DNA of 39,556 bases from NCBI GenBank assembly GCA_904395865.1, contig CAJFNY010000056.1, positions 1-39,556 on the forward strand. The letters run 5' to 3'. This DNA is from an uncultured Oscillospiraceae bacterium (GTDB taxonomy: Bacteria > Bacillota > Clostridia > Oscillospirales > Oscillospiraceae). Under the pieces are notes generated by a model. It did not search any database. It was not told where the DNA came from and saw only the letters and a list, made by a program, of their open reading frames with translations. Shown in pieces: positions 14,228-22,131 of the stretch. A program made the translations under genes and the position numbers. Positions within the stretch are counted from its first letter, which is position 1. Every line of letters starts with the position of its first letter.

Positions 14228-15637
14228 TCAGAAGCGGAAATAGATGAACGGGTTGAACGACGAGCTGGCCAGCGTCAGCAGCGACAGGGCGAAGATCGCC
14301 AGCAGCCAGGCGGTCCACGCCAGCTGCCCGCCGCGGCGCCCCTTCCACGGGGCCACCAGGCGCTGCAGCAGCGTCGTGGAGGCCAGGATGCCGGCCACCA
14401 GTTCCACGCCGTACTGCCGCAGGAACCAGAGAAAGTAGCTCCAGTCGGCGGCGCCGGCCGACTGCCCGGCGAACATGGCCGTCAGATACGTGCCGATGTC
14501 GGCCAGGCTGGTGCAGTTGAAGATGACCCAGCCGATGAGCACGAAGAACAGCGCGTACACGTGGCCCACGATCCGCGGCAGCTTCTCCAGCAGCCGCCCC
14601 AGGAACAGCTTCTCCAGGATCAGCAGCGCCGCGAAGTAGAGACCCCACAGCACGAAGTTCCAGCTGGCTCCGTGCCACAGGCCCGTCAGGCCCCAGACGA
14701 TCAGCAGGTTCAGCAGCTGCCGGGCCTTGCCCTTGCGGTTGCCGCCCAGGGGGATGTAAATGTAGTCCCGGAACCAGGTGGACAGGCTGATGTGCCACCG
14801 GCGCCAGAAGTCGGTGATGGACCGGCAGATGTACGGGTAGTTGAAGTTCTCCAGGAAGTGGAAGCCGAACATCCGCCCCATGCCGATGGCCATGTCCGAG
14901 TAGCCGGAGAAGTCGAAGAGGATCTGCAGCGCGAAGCACACCGCGCCGATCCACGCCTTGGTGGGCGTCAGGGCGTCGGCACTCAGGGCGAAGATGGCCG
15001 TAGCCTGCTGGCCCAGCGGGTTGGCCAGCAGCATCTTCTTGGCCAGGCCCACGATGAAGCGGCCGACGCCGTCGTAAAACCCGTTGAAGGACTCCTGCCG
15101 GGTGACGATCTCCTCGGCCACCGTCTCGTACCGGACGATGGGGCCGGCCACCAGCTGCGGGAACAGCGTCACGTACAGCGCCACGTACAGCGGATTCCGC
15201 TGGGCCGGGACGGTCTCCCGATAGACGTCGAACACGTAGCTCATGGACTGGAACGTGAAGAAGGAGATGCCGATGGGCATGATGATCTCCGGCACCGGCA
15301 GCGACAGGCCGAAGAGGCTGTTGAGGTTCGTCACGGCGAAGCCGGTGTACTTGTAGTAGCCCAGCACGGCCACCATGCCGGCCACCGCCAGCCCCATGGC
15401 CCACCGGCGGCCGGTCCGCGTCCGGGTCCGCGCCATGACCATGGCGGAGGCGTAACTGACGGCAATGACCGCCAGCATCACGAAAATGCCCTTGGGCTCA
15501 CCGTACAGGTAAAAGAACAGGCTGAACGCCAGCAGAACCATGTTCCGCGGGAAGCGGTACCGCCGGGGGACGATGAAGTAGCACAGCAGCACCGCCGGCA
15601 GGAATACGAACAGGAACGCAAAACTGGAAAATACCAT
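14228..15637 (-). CDS. MBOAT family O-acyltransferase (AlgI/DltB-like)
   Basis: A 469-residue polytopic membrane protein that moves acetyl groups across the membrane for polysaccharide (or teichoic acid) O-acylation. It has about ten hydrophobic segments. The family core is present: VVARY-like VAGPIVRYE near 163, FSGYSDMAIGMGRMFGF near 243, WRRWHISLSTWFRDYIYIPL with H282, and GLTGLWHGASWNFVLWG with the second invariant H322. The ATG has GAGG about 9 bases upstream. It lies between LysR (27-base gap) and the DHHW gene (12-base gap) on the same strand. AlgI rather than DltB is favoured because its partner is a DHHW protein and no dltA or dltC is near. Confidence 0.93.
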   Translation of the reverse strand: MVFSSFAFLFVFLPAVLLCYFIVPRRYRFPRNMVLLAFSLFFYLYGEPKGIFVMLAVIAVSYASAMVMARTRTRTGRRWAMGLAVAGMVAVLGYYKYTGFAVTNLNSLFGLSLPVPEIIMPIGISFFTFQSMSYVFDVYRETVPAQRNPLYVALYVTLFPQLVAGPIVRYETVAEEIVTRQESFNGFYDGVGRFIVGLAKKMLLANPLGQQATAIFALSADALTPTKAWIGAVCFALQILFDFSGYSDMAIGMGRMFGFHFLENFNYPYICRSITDFWRRWHISLSTWFRDYIYIPLGGNRKGKARQLLNLLIVWGLTGLWHGASWNFVLWGLYFAALLILEKLFLGRLLEKLPRIVGHVYALFFVLIGWVIFNCTSLADIGTYLTAMFAGQSAGAADWSYFLWFLRQYGVELVAGILASTTLLQRLVAPWKGRRGGQLAWTAWLLAIFALSLLTLASSSFNPFIYFRF

Positions 15638-15664
15638 CGGAAACTTCCTCTTTCTCTCTGGATC

Positions 15665-16549
15665 TCAGAGCGGACGGATCTCCGCAAAGCGCTGAAAATA
15701 GGCCGCCAGGAATTCGTAAAACTGCCGGACCGCCGGGCGCTCCAGCCGCCCCGGTCCGGCCCGGACCACCAGCTGCCGGCGGCAGTCGGGCGACGCGATG
15801 GGCAGAAGCAGCACCTCCGGCGTGTCCAGGACGCCCCAGGTGAACTCCGGCCAGAAGCCGACACCGAGGCCGGCGGCGATCAGGTTGCGGACCGTGGCCG
15901 GCGAGTCGCTCTCGAAGATCACCTGCGGCGTAAAGCCCGCCTGGACGCAGAACCGGTCGCAGATGGCGCGGAACTGCCGGTAGCCGCCGCCCAGGGCCGC
16001 GAACTCCTCCTGCGCCGCCTCCTCCAGGCGGATGGCGCTGCGGCCGGCGTACCGTCCCTGCCGCGGCACGGCCAGGTAGATGCGCTCGTCGCAGCAGAAG
16101 CCGCCGCCGTCCTGGCGGAGGGGCTGGCCCGGCATGGCCGTGAAGATGGTCAGGTCACAGTGGTCCAGCTCGCCATTCTGGAACAGCTGGAAGTGGGTCG
16201 GATGCTGCTGCCGGCGGTATTCGATGACGGCCGCCGTCACCATGGTGGAGGCCGCCAGGACGTTCAGGTGGACGGTGTTCTGCTCCCGCTCGGCCATGGC
16301 CGAGAGCTCCCGGGGCAGCCGGTCCAGCGTCTCCAGCACCGGTGTCAGCCGCTTGTAGAGGAAGCGGCCGCACTCGGTCAGGGCGATGCCGCGGCCCCTG
16401 GCCGCCAACAGCTCCACGCCCAGCTCCTTCTCCAGCCGGTGCAGGGACTGGGTCAGCGCCGGCTGGGCGATGTGCAGCCGCTCCGCCGTCTGCGTCACGT
16501 GCTCCGTCTCCGCCACCGCGCAGAAATAGCGCAGCTGCGACAGTTCCAC
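15665..16549 (-). CDS. LysR family transcriptional regulator
   Basis: A 294-residue LysR-type regulator. The N-terminal winged helix-turn-helix is clear: MELSQLRYFCAVAETEHVTQ, AAERLHIAQPALTQSLHRLE and LGVELLAARGRGIALTECG. The effector-binding domain (about 90-290) has the periplasmic-binding-protein-like pattern, including GLGVGFWPEF near 243. Unlike many LysR genes it is not divergent from its presumed target: it precedes the MBOAT and DHHW genes by only 27 bases on the same strand, so it may be co-transcribed with them. It is divergent from the PQ-loop gene. The inducer is unknown. Confidence 0.93.
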   Translation of the reverse strand: MELSQLRYFCAVAETEHVTQTAERLHIAQPALTQSLHRLEKELGVELLAARGRGIALTECGRFLYKRLTPVLETLDRLPRELSAMAEREQNTVHLNVLAASTMVTAAVIEYRRQQHPTHFQLFQNGELDHCDLTIFTAMPGQPLRQDGGGFCCDERIYLAVPRQGRYAGRSAIRLEEAAQEEFAALGGGYRQFRAICDRFCVQAGFTPQVIFESDSPATVRNLIAAGLGVGFWPEFTWGVLDTPEVLLLPIASPDCRRQLVVRAGPGRLERPAVRQFYEFLAAYFQRFAEIRPL

Positions 16550-16585
16550 CGGCCCTCCCCTCCTTTTGCAGACATTCCGACTTCT

Positions 16586-16613
16586 ATTATATCGGTTTTG
16601 TGCAGTTTGACAA
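16586..16613 (-). promoter_or_regulatory. Promoter of the LysR-MBOAT-DHHW unit
   Basis: On the minus strand, TTGTCA (16608-16613) and TATAAT (16586-16591) have a 16-base spacer. Confidence 0.75.
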
Positions 16614-16629
16614 GCAGTTTCTATTTCAT

Positions 16630-16654
16630 AACGTGTATAATATCAATTCACGTT
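16630..16654. promoter_or_regulatory. Inverted repeat between divergent promoters, candidate LysR site
   Basis: AACGTG (16630-16635) and CACGTT (16649-16654) form a perfect 6-bp inverted repeat around 13 A/T-rich bases. It lies just upstream of both divergent promoters, the usual place for a LysR activator site. Assignment to this LysR is inference. Confidence 0.5.
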
Positions 16655-16665
16655 CTACAATCTAT

Positions 16666-16694
16666 TAGTCAATATGGATAAATTGTGGTATGAT
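16666..16694 (+). promoter_or_regulatory. Promoter of the PQ-loop gene
   Basis: TAGTCA (16666-16671) and TATGAT (16689-16694) are 17 bases apart, followed by GAGAAGGA at 16713-16720. Confidence 0.6.
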
Positions 16695-16732
16695 AGGGCC
16701 GCAAATTTCAGAGAGAAGGAATGAGAATCCCC

Positions 16733-17050
16733 ATGGCACAGCTCCTGGAAGCGGCAATGCTCGTCTGCTTCGGAATTTCCTGGCCCATGAACGCGTATAA
16801 GGCATACCGGGCCCGCACGGCCAAAGGCACCAGCCTGGCCTTCATCCTGCTGATCCTGTTCGGCTATTTCTGCGGCATCACCGCCAAGCTCCTGACGGGC
16901 ACCATCAACTACGTGCTGGCGGTATACTTCCTGAACGTATTCACCGTCTGCCTGAACCTGCTGGTCTACTTCCGCAACAAGGCCCTGGACCGCCGCGCCG
17001 CCGGCGCCGCAGTTCCCGCCCGGATGCGCCACAAGACTGCGGCTGCCTGA
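16733..17050 (+). CDS. PQ-loop/SemiSWEET-like small membrane protein
   Basis: About 105 residues with three hydrophobic segments: LLEAAMLVCFGISWP, SLAFILLILFGYFCGITAKL and YVLAVYFLNVFTVCLNLLVY. The segment ISWPMNAYKAYRARTAKGTS has the layout of a PQ-loop motif (Pro in helix one, then a basic loop and a Ser). Three helices and one such motif fit a half-transporter of the SemiSWEET type, which would act as a dimer; SemiSWEETs move small sugars. Two starts are possible. The ATG at 16721 directly abuts GAGAAGGA, leaving no room for the ribosome, so I prefer the ATG at 16733. The C-terminal tail is basic. It is monocistronic and divergent from LysR. Substrate is unknown. Confidence 0.65.
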   Translation: MAQLLEAAMLVCFGISWPMNAYKAYRARTAKGTSLAFILLILFGYFCGITAKLLTGTINYVLAVYFLNVFTVCLNLLVYFRNKALDRRAAGAAVPARMRHKTAAA

Positions 17051-17087
17051 CCTCTTTTCGTCCCCTTTCCTCAGCCGCATACGCATG

Positions 17088-17116
17088 CCCCGGTTTCCCA
17101 TGGCTGGAAACCGGGG
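17088..17116 (+). terminator. Hairpin after the PQ-loop gene
   Basis: CCCCGGTTTCC (17088-17098) pairs perfectly with GGAAACCGGGG (17106-17116). The T tract after it is poor (CTTCT), so termination may be partial. Confidence 0.65.
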
Positions 17117-17182
17117 CTTCTGCATCCGGGCACTGGACGTCCGGCGCAGTTTCTGATACCATATGGGCAGGGAGGTGTGGAC

Positions 17183-18268
17183 ATGAACGACAGAACCATC
17201 CGCATCATCTACGGCGAGGACGGCCGCGCCATGGCGCGGCAGCTCCTGGAGGCGGCGGACGCGGCGGCGCGGATCCCCGCCGGCGGTCGCATCGTGCTCA
17301 AGCCGAATCTGGTCAATGCCACCCGGCCGGAGGAGGGCGCCACCACCCACACGGAGATCGTCCGGGGCGTGGTGGAGTATCTGCAGGACGCCGGCTTCCG
17401 GGACATCACCATCGCCGAAAGCTCCTGGGTCGGCGCGCGGACGGAGCAGGCCTGGCGCGTCACGGGGGTGGACGCGCTGGCCCGGACGTACGGCGTACGC
17501 CTGCTGGACCTGAAGGGCGACCGGACCGTGCCCGTGGAAACGCCGGCCGGCACCATTCGCATCTGTGCCACGGCCCTGGAGGCCGACTTCCTCATCAACC
17601 TGCCGGTGCTCAAGGGCCACTGTCAGACGGTCATGACGTGTGCCCTGAAGAACCTCAAAGGCTGCATTCCCGACGCGGAGAAGCGCCGCTTCCACGCCCA
17701 GGGGCTCATGAAGCCCATCGCCGCCCTGGCCTCAGCCCTGCGTCCCCACCTGACTCTGGTGGACAGCCTCTGCGGCGACCTGAACTTCGAGGAGGGCGGC
17801 AATCCCGTCCGGACGAACCGAATGCTCCTGGGTACCGATCCGGTGCAGCTGGACGCCTACTGCTGCGAGCTGCTGGGGCTGCAGCCGGCGGACGTGGGCT
17901 ACCTGCCCCTGGCGGAGCGGTACGGCGCCGGGTCCCTGGCGTGGCGGCCGGAGGACATCGTGGCCCTCAACGAGCCGTGCCCGGCGGCGCAGAGCCGTGC
18001 CGACGGCCGCCTGGTCCGGGAGCTGAGCCGCAGCGTCGCGGCCGAATCCGCCTGCTCCGCCTGCTACGGCAGCCTGATCCGCGCCCTGTACCAGTATCGG
18101 GAGCAGACGGGCCGCACCTACCGGGGCCCGGTGGCCATCGGCCAGGGCTTCCGGGGCAAGGTGCCGGAGGGCCTCGGCGTCGGCGCCTGCTGCCGCGGCG
18201 CCGCCCGCAGCGTTTCCGGCTGCCCGCCCACGGCCGCCGCCATCCTCCGGGCACTCCGGGAGAGCTGA
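17183..18268 (+). CDS. DUF362 domain protein
   Basis: A 361-residue protein matching DUF362 proteins: KPNLVNATRPEEGATTHTEI near 37, INLPVLKGHCQTVMTCALKN near 135 and GTDPVQLDAYCCELLG near 217. The C-terminus is cysteine-rich: ESACSACYGSLIRALY, then GVGACCRGAARSVSGCPP. The cysteines suggest an Fe-S cluster or metal site, as in other clostridial DUF362 members, though the usual two-ferredoxin-motif tail is absent. The molecular function is unknown. The ATG at 17183 has GGGAGG 7 bases upstream, so the in-frame GTG at 17177 is rejected. It stands alone, convergent with the sugar operon, with strong terminators between them. Confidence 0.88.
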   Translation: MNDRTIRIIYGEDGRAMARQLLEAADAAARIPAGGRIVLKPNLVNATRPEEGATTHTEIVRGVVEYLQDAGFRDITIAESSWVGARTEQAWRVTGVDALARTYGVRLLDLKGDRTVPVETPAGTIRICATALEADFLINLPVLKGHCQTVMTCALKNLKGCIPDAEKRRFHAQGLMKPIAALASALRPHLTLVDSLCGDLNFEEGGNPVRTNRMLLGTDPVQLDAYCCELLGLQPADVGYLPLAERYGAGSLAWRPEDIVALNEPCPAAQSRADGRLVRELSRSVAAESACSACYGSLIRALYQYREQTGRTYRGPVAIGQGFRGKVPEGLGVGACCRGAARSVSGCPPTAAAILRALRES

Positions 18269-18286
18269 GCTTCTCCGTCGTTCCAA

Positions 18287-18315
18287 AAGGCCGCAGAGCC
18301 ATGCTCTGCGGCCTT
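18287..18315 (+). terminator. Hairpin after the DUF362 gene
   Basis: AAGGCCGCAGAGC (18287-18299) and its perfect complement (18303-18315) enclose a 3-base loop. No T tract follows. It is the first of two hairpins in the convergent gap. Confidence 0.65.
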
Positions 18316-18323
18316 CCAAACGC

Positions 18324-18350
18324 AAAAGGGGACCGTTCCGGTCCCCTTTT
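18324..18350. terminator. Bidirectional terminator: DUF362 gene / sugar operon
   Basis: AAAAGGGGACC (18324-18334) pairs with GGTCCCCTTTT (18340-18350). The A and T runs on the two ends allow termination from both sides, so it serves DUF362 (plus) and the end of the sugar operon (minus). Confidence 0.88.
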
Positions 18351-18382
18351 CTCGTGTGCGCGCCCCGCGGGCCGCTTTCCGT

Positions 18383-19429
18383 TTACACCTGCAGGCCGAA
18401 CAGCTTGACGCTGTTGCGCAGGAAGATTTTCTCCACGTCGTCCTTCGTCAGGTGGAGCGCCTCGCAGGCGCGCTTGCAGGCCAGCATCTCCTCGTAGATG
18501 AAGAACGTGATCTTCTCCGCCTCCGGGTACGGGATCTCCCGCATGTGCGGATCGGAGGAGACGTCGCCCAGGGAGCCCTGGGGGATCTCATTGATGTAGA
18601 AGCCGTTCTCCACGGTGCGGCGGGCCTTCATGCGGAAGATCGGGAAGTCGGAGCCGTAGATCAGCCGGTCGGAGCCGAACATCTCCAGCACCCGGCGGAT
18701 GACGTTGCCGTTGGTGTTGGCCGTGAAGTCCCACATCATGCGCTTCGTGTCCTTCAGGTAGTCGAGGCCGTCGCCCACGTCCTCGTCGGCGTACGCCCGG
18801 CCCAGGTGGGCAACGATCAGCTTGACGTTGGGATACTTCTCCTCAATCTCCCGCAGCTGGACGTAGTTGAGCGGATCGGCCAGCCGGCGGGGCCGCGCGA
18901 TGTGCAGCTGCACCACCCAGCCGTGCTTGTCCGCCAGGGCCAGATGCTCCGGCGTCAGGAAGTCGAAAATCCGGATCTCATTGGACGGGATGTACGGCGC
19001 GGCAAACTGGAGATAGACCTTCAGCCCCCGAAAGCACGGGTTGGCCAGCACCTCCCGCTCCACCACCTCCGCCGGCTGCGTCGGGTGGACCAGATACAGC
19101 GCCGCGAAGCCGTGGGCGTTGGCACTCTCGGCCACGTAGCGGTTGTTCTTCTTCAGGTCGATGGTCGCCATGGGCTGGCCGTACAGCACCGACTGGACCG
19201 TCTTGCCGGGAAACAGCAGGCGGTTCGTCTCGATCAGGTCCTCCACCGAGTTGTCGTTGGCCACCATGTTGGGCCAGGAGCAGGAACGGCCGGCGATCTC
19301 CTCGCCGAAGTGGTTCTGCTCATCGAGCCAGATGTGGGTGTGGCAGTCCACGAAGGTATCCGGCAGGAACGACGCCAGGTGCTCCTGGTAGAATTCCCGG
19401 TCGTAGGGCAGCACGTTCAGTAGGCTCAT
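18383..19429 (-). CDS. COG2159-type amidohydrolase (metal-dependent hydrolase)
   Basis: A 348-residue TIM-barrel hydrolase of the Amidohydrolase_2 group. Metal and active-site motifs are visible: FVDCHTHIWLDEQNH near 35, the second-histidine strand WVVQLHIARPRRL near 178, KLIVAHLGRAYADED near 205 and LIYGSDFPIF near 256. Known members hydrolyse lactones or decarboxylate ring acids (the ACMSD and gamma-resorcylate decarboxylase type). I chose the ATG at 19427-19429, which gives MSLLNVLPYDREF. A TTG two codons earlier has better spacing from GGAG and is a possible start. It is the last gene of the sugar operon, 68 bases after the UroD-like gene. A lactonase or decarboxylase step in sugar-acid breakdown is plausible but unproven. 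Confidence 0.88.
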   Translation of the reverse strand: MSLLNVLPYDREFYQEHLASFLPDTFVDCHTHIWLDEQNHFGEEIAGRSCSWPNMVANDNSVEDLIETNRLLFPGKTVQSVLYGQPMATIDLKKNNRYVAESANAHGFAALYLVHPTQPAEVVEREVLANPCFRGLKVYLQFAAPYIPSNEIRIFDFLTPEHLALADKHGWVVQLHIARPRRLADPLNYVQLREIEEKYPNVKLIVAHLGRAYADEDVGDGLDYLKDTKRMMWDFTANTNGNVIRRVLEMFGSDRLIYGSDFPIFRMKARRTVENGFYINEIPQGSLGDVSSDPHMREIPYPEAEKITFFIYEEMLACKRACEALHLTKDDVEKIFLRNSVKLFGLQV

Positions 19430-19497
19430 GGTCAATACGCTCTCCTTCCAAATTGCGCGCGGATTTGGCGGCGGCATCCCGCTCCGGCCGTGTGTGC

Positions 19498-20622
19498 TCA
19501 GTAGCCTCCGTAGCGGAACGCCGCGTCGGCAAACGCCTGCAGGTTGGCCTCCGGCGTCTTTTCCAGCAGATAGTCCGTGCAGGCGAACACGAAGCAGCCG
19601 CGCTTTTTCACCTGCAGAATGGTGTCCCGGACCTTGTCGTAGACCTCCTGGGGCGTCGCCGTCATCAGGAAGTGGATCTGGTCGATGTTGCCGCTGAGGG
19701 CCGTCGGCGGCTGGATGACCCGCAGCGCCTCCTCCAGATCCGTGTCTCCGTAGGGCGGGGCCGTCAGGGACTCGAACATGTCGATGTGCATCCGGTTGTA
19801 AAGCGGCAGCAGGGACCGGGCGTCGCCGCAGTTGTGGTAGATCACCTTGGCGCCGCGGGCATGGATCCAGTCGATCAGCCGCATCTCATACGGCATGACG
19901 TACTCCTCGAACAGCACCGGCCCGACCATGGTCCCGTTGGCCATGTTGCCGGACAGGCTGATGAAGTCGGCGCCCGCGTCGATCACCTGGCCGATGAAGG
20001 CCGTGACGCGGTCGTAGAAATACTCCATCATCTCGGCGAAGAACTCCGGCTCGTCGCAGAGGTCGGCCAGCACGTCCGCCAGGTCACGGTAGCTGCCGCA
20101 GACATTGAACACGCCGTGGACCCACGGGCCCGTCAGGCCCTCGTCGCCCACCAGCTCGCGGGCGTGGGTGACGAGGGAGCAGTCGTACTTGGGGATGGGC
20201 GGCTGGTACTTCCGGAACTGCTCAAAGTCCTCCGGCTCCTTGATGTAGTACTCCGTCGGCGCCTCCACCACCTCGTTGGGTGTGACGCGCCGCAGGGACT
20301 TCCGCTGGGTCATGGTCCGCTCCGGGGTGGTGATCGTCGTGATTTCATCCCAGTTGTTGCCGACGTCGCCCTCGCACCGCTTTTCGACGTGCCAGGTGTC
20401 GCACGAGATCTTCGTCTCGTCCAGGTAGTCGTCCATGATGTAGTTCCGGAGCAGAATGTCGAAGCCATACTGGCGGTAGATTTCAATACAGGCGGCAATC
20501 GGATCGGCCGGATGGCCGCCGTTGCGCTCGTTGACGACGTTGCTGAAAATGAACGGTGCCACAGGGACCCGGTCTGTCGGGCGCCCTTCCAGGGTATCCA
20601 GCAGTCTCTGCCTGGATGTCAT
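19498..20622 (-). CDS. UroD-superfamily protein with zinc-thiolate motif (MtaA-like)
   Basis: A 374-residue protein with the uroporphyrinogen-decarboxylase fold, beginning MTSRQRLLDTLEGRPTDRVP as in methylcobamide methyltransferases. It carries H263-x-C265 in VIYHNCGDARSL and C348 in FVFACTDYLLEKTP. This HxC...C set is the zinc site that activates the thiol acceptor in MtaA/MtbA-type methyltransferases, and true HemE enzymes lack it. A methyl-transfer role is therefore more likely than haem synthesis. No corrinoid protein or other methyltransferase gene is in the window. The ATG at 20620-20622 with GAGGG 5 bases upstream is preferred over a longer frame start. It lies 34 bases after the isomerase-like gene, inside the sugar operon. 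Proteins of this type recur in uncharacterised sugar operons of gut Firmicutes (from memory), and their role there is open. Confidence 0.87.
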   Translation of the reverse strand: MTSRQRLLDTLEGRPTDRVPVAPFIFSNVVNERNGGHPADPIAACIEIYRQYGFDILLRNYIMDDYLDETKISCDTWHVEKRCEGDVGNNWDEITTITTPERTMTQRKSLRRVTPNEVVEAPTEYYIKEPEDFEQFRKYQPPIPKYDCSLVTHARELVGDEGLTGPWVHGVFNVCGSYRDLADVLADLCDEPEFFAEMMEYFYDRVTAFIGQVIDAGADFISLSGNMANGTMVGPVLFEEYVMPYEMRLIDWIHARGAKVIYHNCGDARSLLPLYNRMHIDMFESLTAPPYGDTDLEEALRVIQPPTALSGNIDQIHFLMTATPQEVYDKVRDTILQVKKRGCFVFACTDYLLEKTPEANLQAFADAAFRYGGY

Positions 20623-20656
20623 GATAACCCTCGCCGCCTTCCACATCCGTAAATTT

Positions 20657-22051
20657 TTAGATACAAACCACCGAGCAGGGCAGCAGCTCGCCGAGGCTCT
20701 GCAGCTCCGCAGCGGTGCAGCCGTAGACGAGCGCGCTGTGATGGGTGGCGCCGGCGCGGCTGTACGCCTCCAGGAACGCCGGCAGCGGCGTGTCGGGCCG
20801 GAACCAGCCGTTGACGGCTTTCGCCAGCCGGTTCTCGCCGCGGATGGACAGCATCTCGCCGTCGGCCAGCGTCAGGGTGTAGCGCCCGTCGCCGAACGGC
20901 GCCAGATTCACCAGCACGGCCCGTCCGCCCTTCATGGTCTGGTACGCCACGGTGGGATTCTCCGCGTCCGTGAACGGGAATGGCTTCTCCTGTAGCAGCG
21001 GCTTTCCGTCGGCCACCGCGTAGTTGAACTCGCCCATGTGGCTCAGGAACACGCTCCCGTGCTCCCAGTCCGGGCAGAACATCTCCACGAAGGTCGTCTC
21101 CGGATACGTCTGGAGCAGCGCGCCCACCAGGGCGGCCGTCAGCACGTCGCCCTCGCCGGCGTAGCCGACGCCGTTCGCCATGGCCGTGCAGCACTCGGTG
21201 AAGGGCATCACCGGCAGCCCGGCCGGCCGGCCGGCCGTCTCCAGGAAGTTGATGGTGTAGCCGGTCAGCTTCTCCTCCGCCGCCCAGCGGCGGATGGCCA
21301 GGCACGTGGGCGCCGTCCGGTCATAGACGGCCCGCGGCATCGCCGGGTCCACCGCAAACCGGCGGCAGTCGGCCTCGTACTCGGCCTCCACCTCCGCAGG
21401 CGTCACGGCGGCCACGCGGGCCGCGCCCTTTTCAAAGTCATACGGCACCGTCACGATGCCCAGCTCCCGCTCCATGGCCTCCGCCGGAACGCGGAAGTCG
21501 CCCATGCCGGCGAACGGTTCGCCCACCAGGCCGATGCGGGAACGCCGCAGCTCGTGGGCCACCATGGCCGCCCGGGCCGCGCCGGCCACGCGGGCCGTCA
21601 CATCCGAGTGCTCCATGTGGCCGGCAAAGATCTGATACGCCTTGCCGTTCCGGCGCAGCAGGTTGCACATGTCCTGGACGCCGTGGATGCCGTGGTTCAG
21701 CATGATCGCGCTGTCGTCGGTGGTCTGATCGAAGGTGTACGTCGGCGTCGTGTCCAGAATCAGCAGCGGGAGCTGCGTGGCCGCCAGAACCTTCTCCGAC
21801 TCCAGCGACGGCGAATACGCCAGATGCAGCGTCACGACGGCGTCCACGTCCGCCTGCTCGAACTGCGCAATGGCCGCGGCGAACTCCGCCTCCAGGCGGC
21901 AGACGGACGTCTCCAGCACCTCCAGGTGCTGCTGCCGCAGCAGCTCCGCCGCGTGGCGGTAGGCGCGTTCAATGTCGGGCCGGATCTCCGGCGTCGACCG
22001 GTCGTACAGCTCCACGTACAGCGGGAGCAGACCAATTTTCGGGTATCTCAT
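20657..22051 (-). CDS. L-arabinose/L-fucose isomerase-family protein
   Basis: A 464-residue protein of the arabinose/fucose isomerase fold. It starts PKIGLLPLYVELYD and has the sugar-isomerase centre in PFTECCTAMANGVGYAGEGD and FVEMFCPDWEHGSVFLSHMG. The two Glu (in FTE and AGEGD) and the His (in FLSHMGEFN) fit the Mn2+ site, and ATHHSALVYG supplies a possible last His near residue 440. It is close in length to AraA but diverges from the classical AraA motifs, so the substrate need not be arabinose. CAGGAGG precedes the ATG. It is the fourth gene of the sugar operon, after the transporter. It would convert the imported aldose to its ketose, or may act on another polyol-like substrate. Confidence 0.87.
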   Translation of the reverse strand: MRYPKIGLLPLYVELYDRSTPEIRPDIERAYRHAAELLRQQHLEVLETSVCRLEAEFAAAIAQFEQADVDAVVTLHLAYSPSLESEKVLAATQLPLLILDTTPTYTFDQTTDDSAIMLNHGIHGVQDMCNLLRRNGKAYQIFAGHMEHSDVTARVAGAARAAMVAHELRRSRIGLVGEPFAGMGDFRVPAEAMERELGIVTVPYDFEKGAARVAAVTPAEVEAEYEADCRRFAVDPAMPRAVYDRTAPTCLAIRRWAAEEKLTGYTINFLETAGRPAGLPVMPFTECCTAMANGVGYAGEGDVLTAALVGALLQTYPETTFVEMFCPDWEHGSVFLSHMGEFNYAVADGKPLLQEKPFPFTDAENPTVAYQTMKGGRAVLVNLAPFGDGRYTLTLADGEMLSIRGENRLAKAVNGWFRPDTPLPAFLEAYSRAGATHHSALVYGCTAAELQSLGELLPCSVVCI

Positions 22052-22086
22052 AGAAGCCTCCTGGTGCGCCCACAGGCGCGCAATTC

Positions 22087-22120
22087 AAAATACGGGGGCG
22101 CCGGCCGGAACCGGCGCCCC
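22087..22120 (-). terminator. Internal terminator after the binding-protein gene
   Basis: GGGGCGCCGG (22095-22104) pairs with CCGGCGCCCC (22111-22120). On the minus strand it is followed by a CGTATTTTG tract. It sits between the binding-protein gene and the isomerase-like gene, so it probably lowers expression of the enzymes relative to the binding protein; no promoter is visible between them. Confidence 0.75.
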
Positions 22121-22131
22121 GGATAAGGCAA

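Noticed and set aside
13475-16681. A 1068-codon open frame on the plus strand opposite the DHHW, MBOAT and LysR genes
   Set aside because: It has no ribosome site, is extremely rich in Arg, Gln, Gly and His, matches no family and lies antisense to three well-supported genes. It arises from GC-rich third positions.
20657-22051. Calling the isomerase-fold protein araA
   Set aside because: It has the general fold and metal-site pattern but not the classical AraA motifs, and no ribulokinase or araD is nearby.
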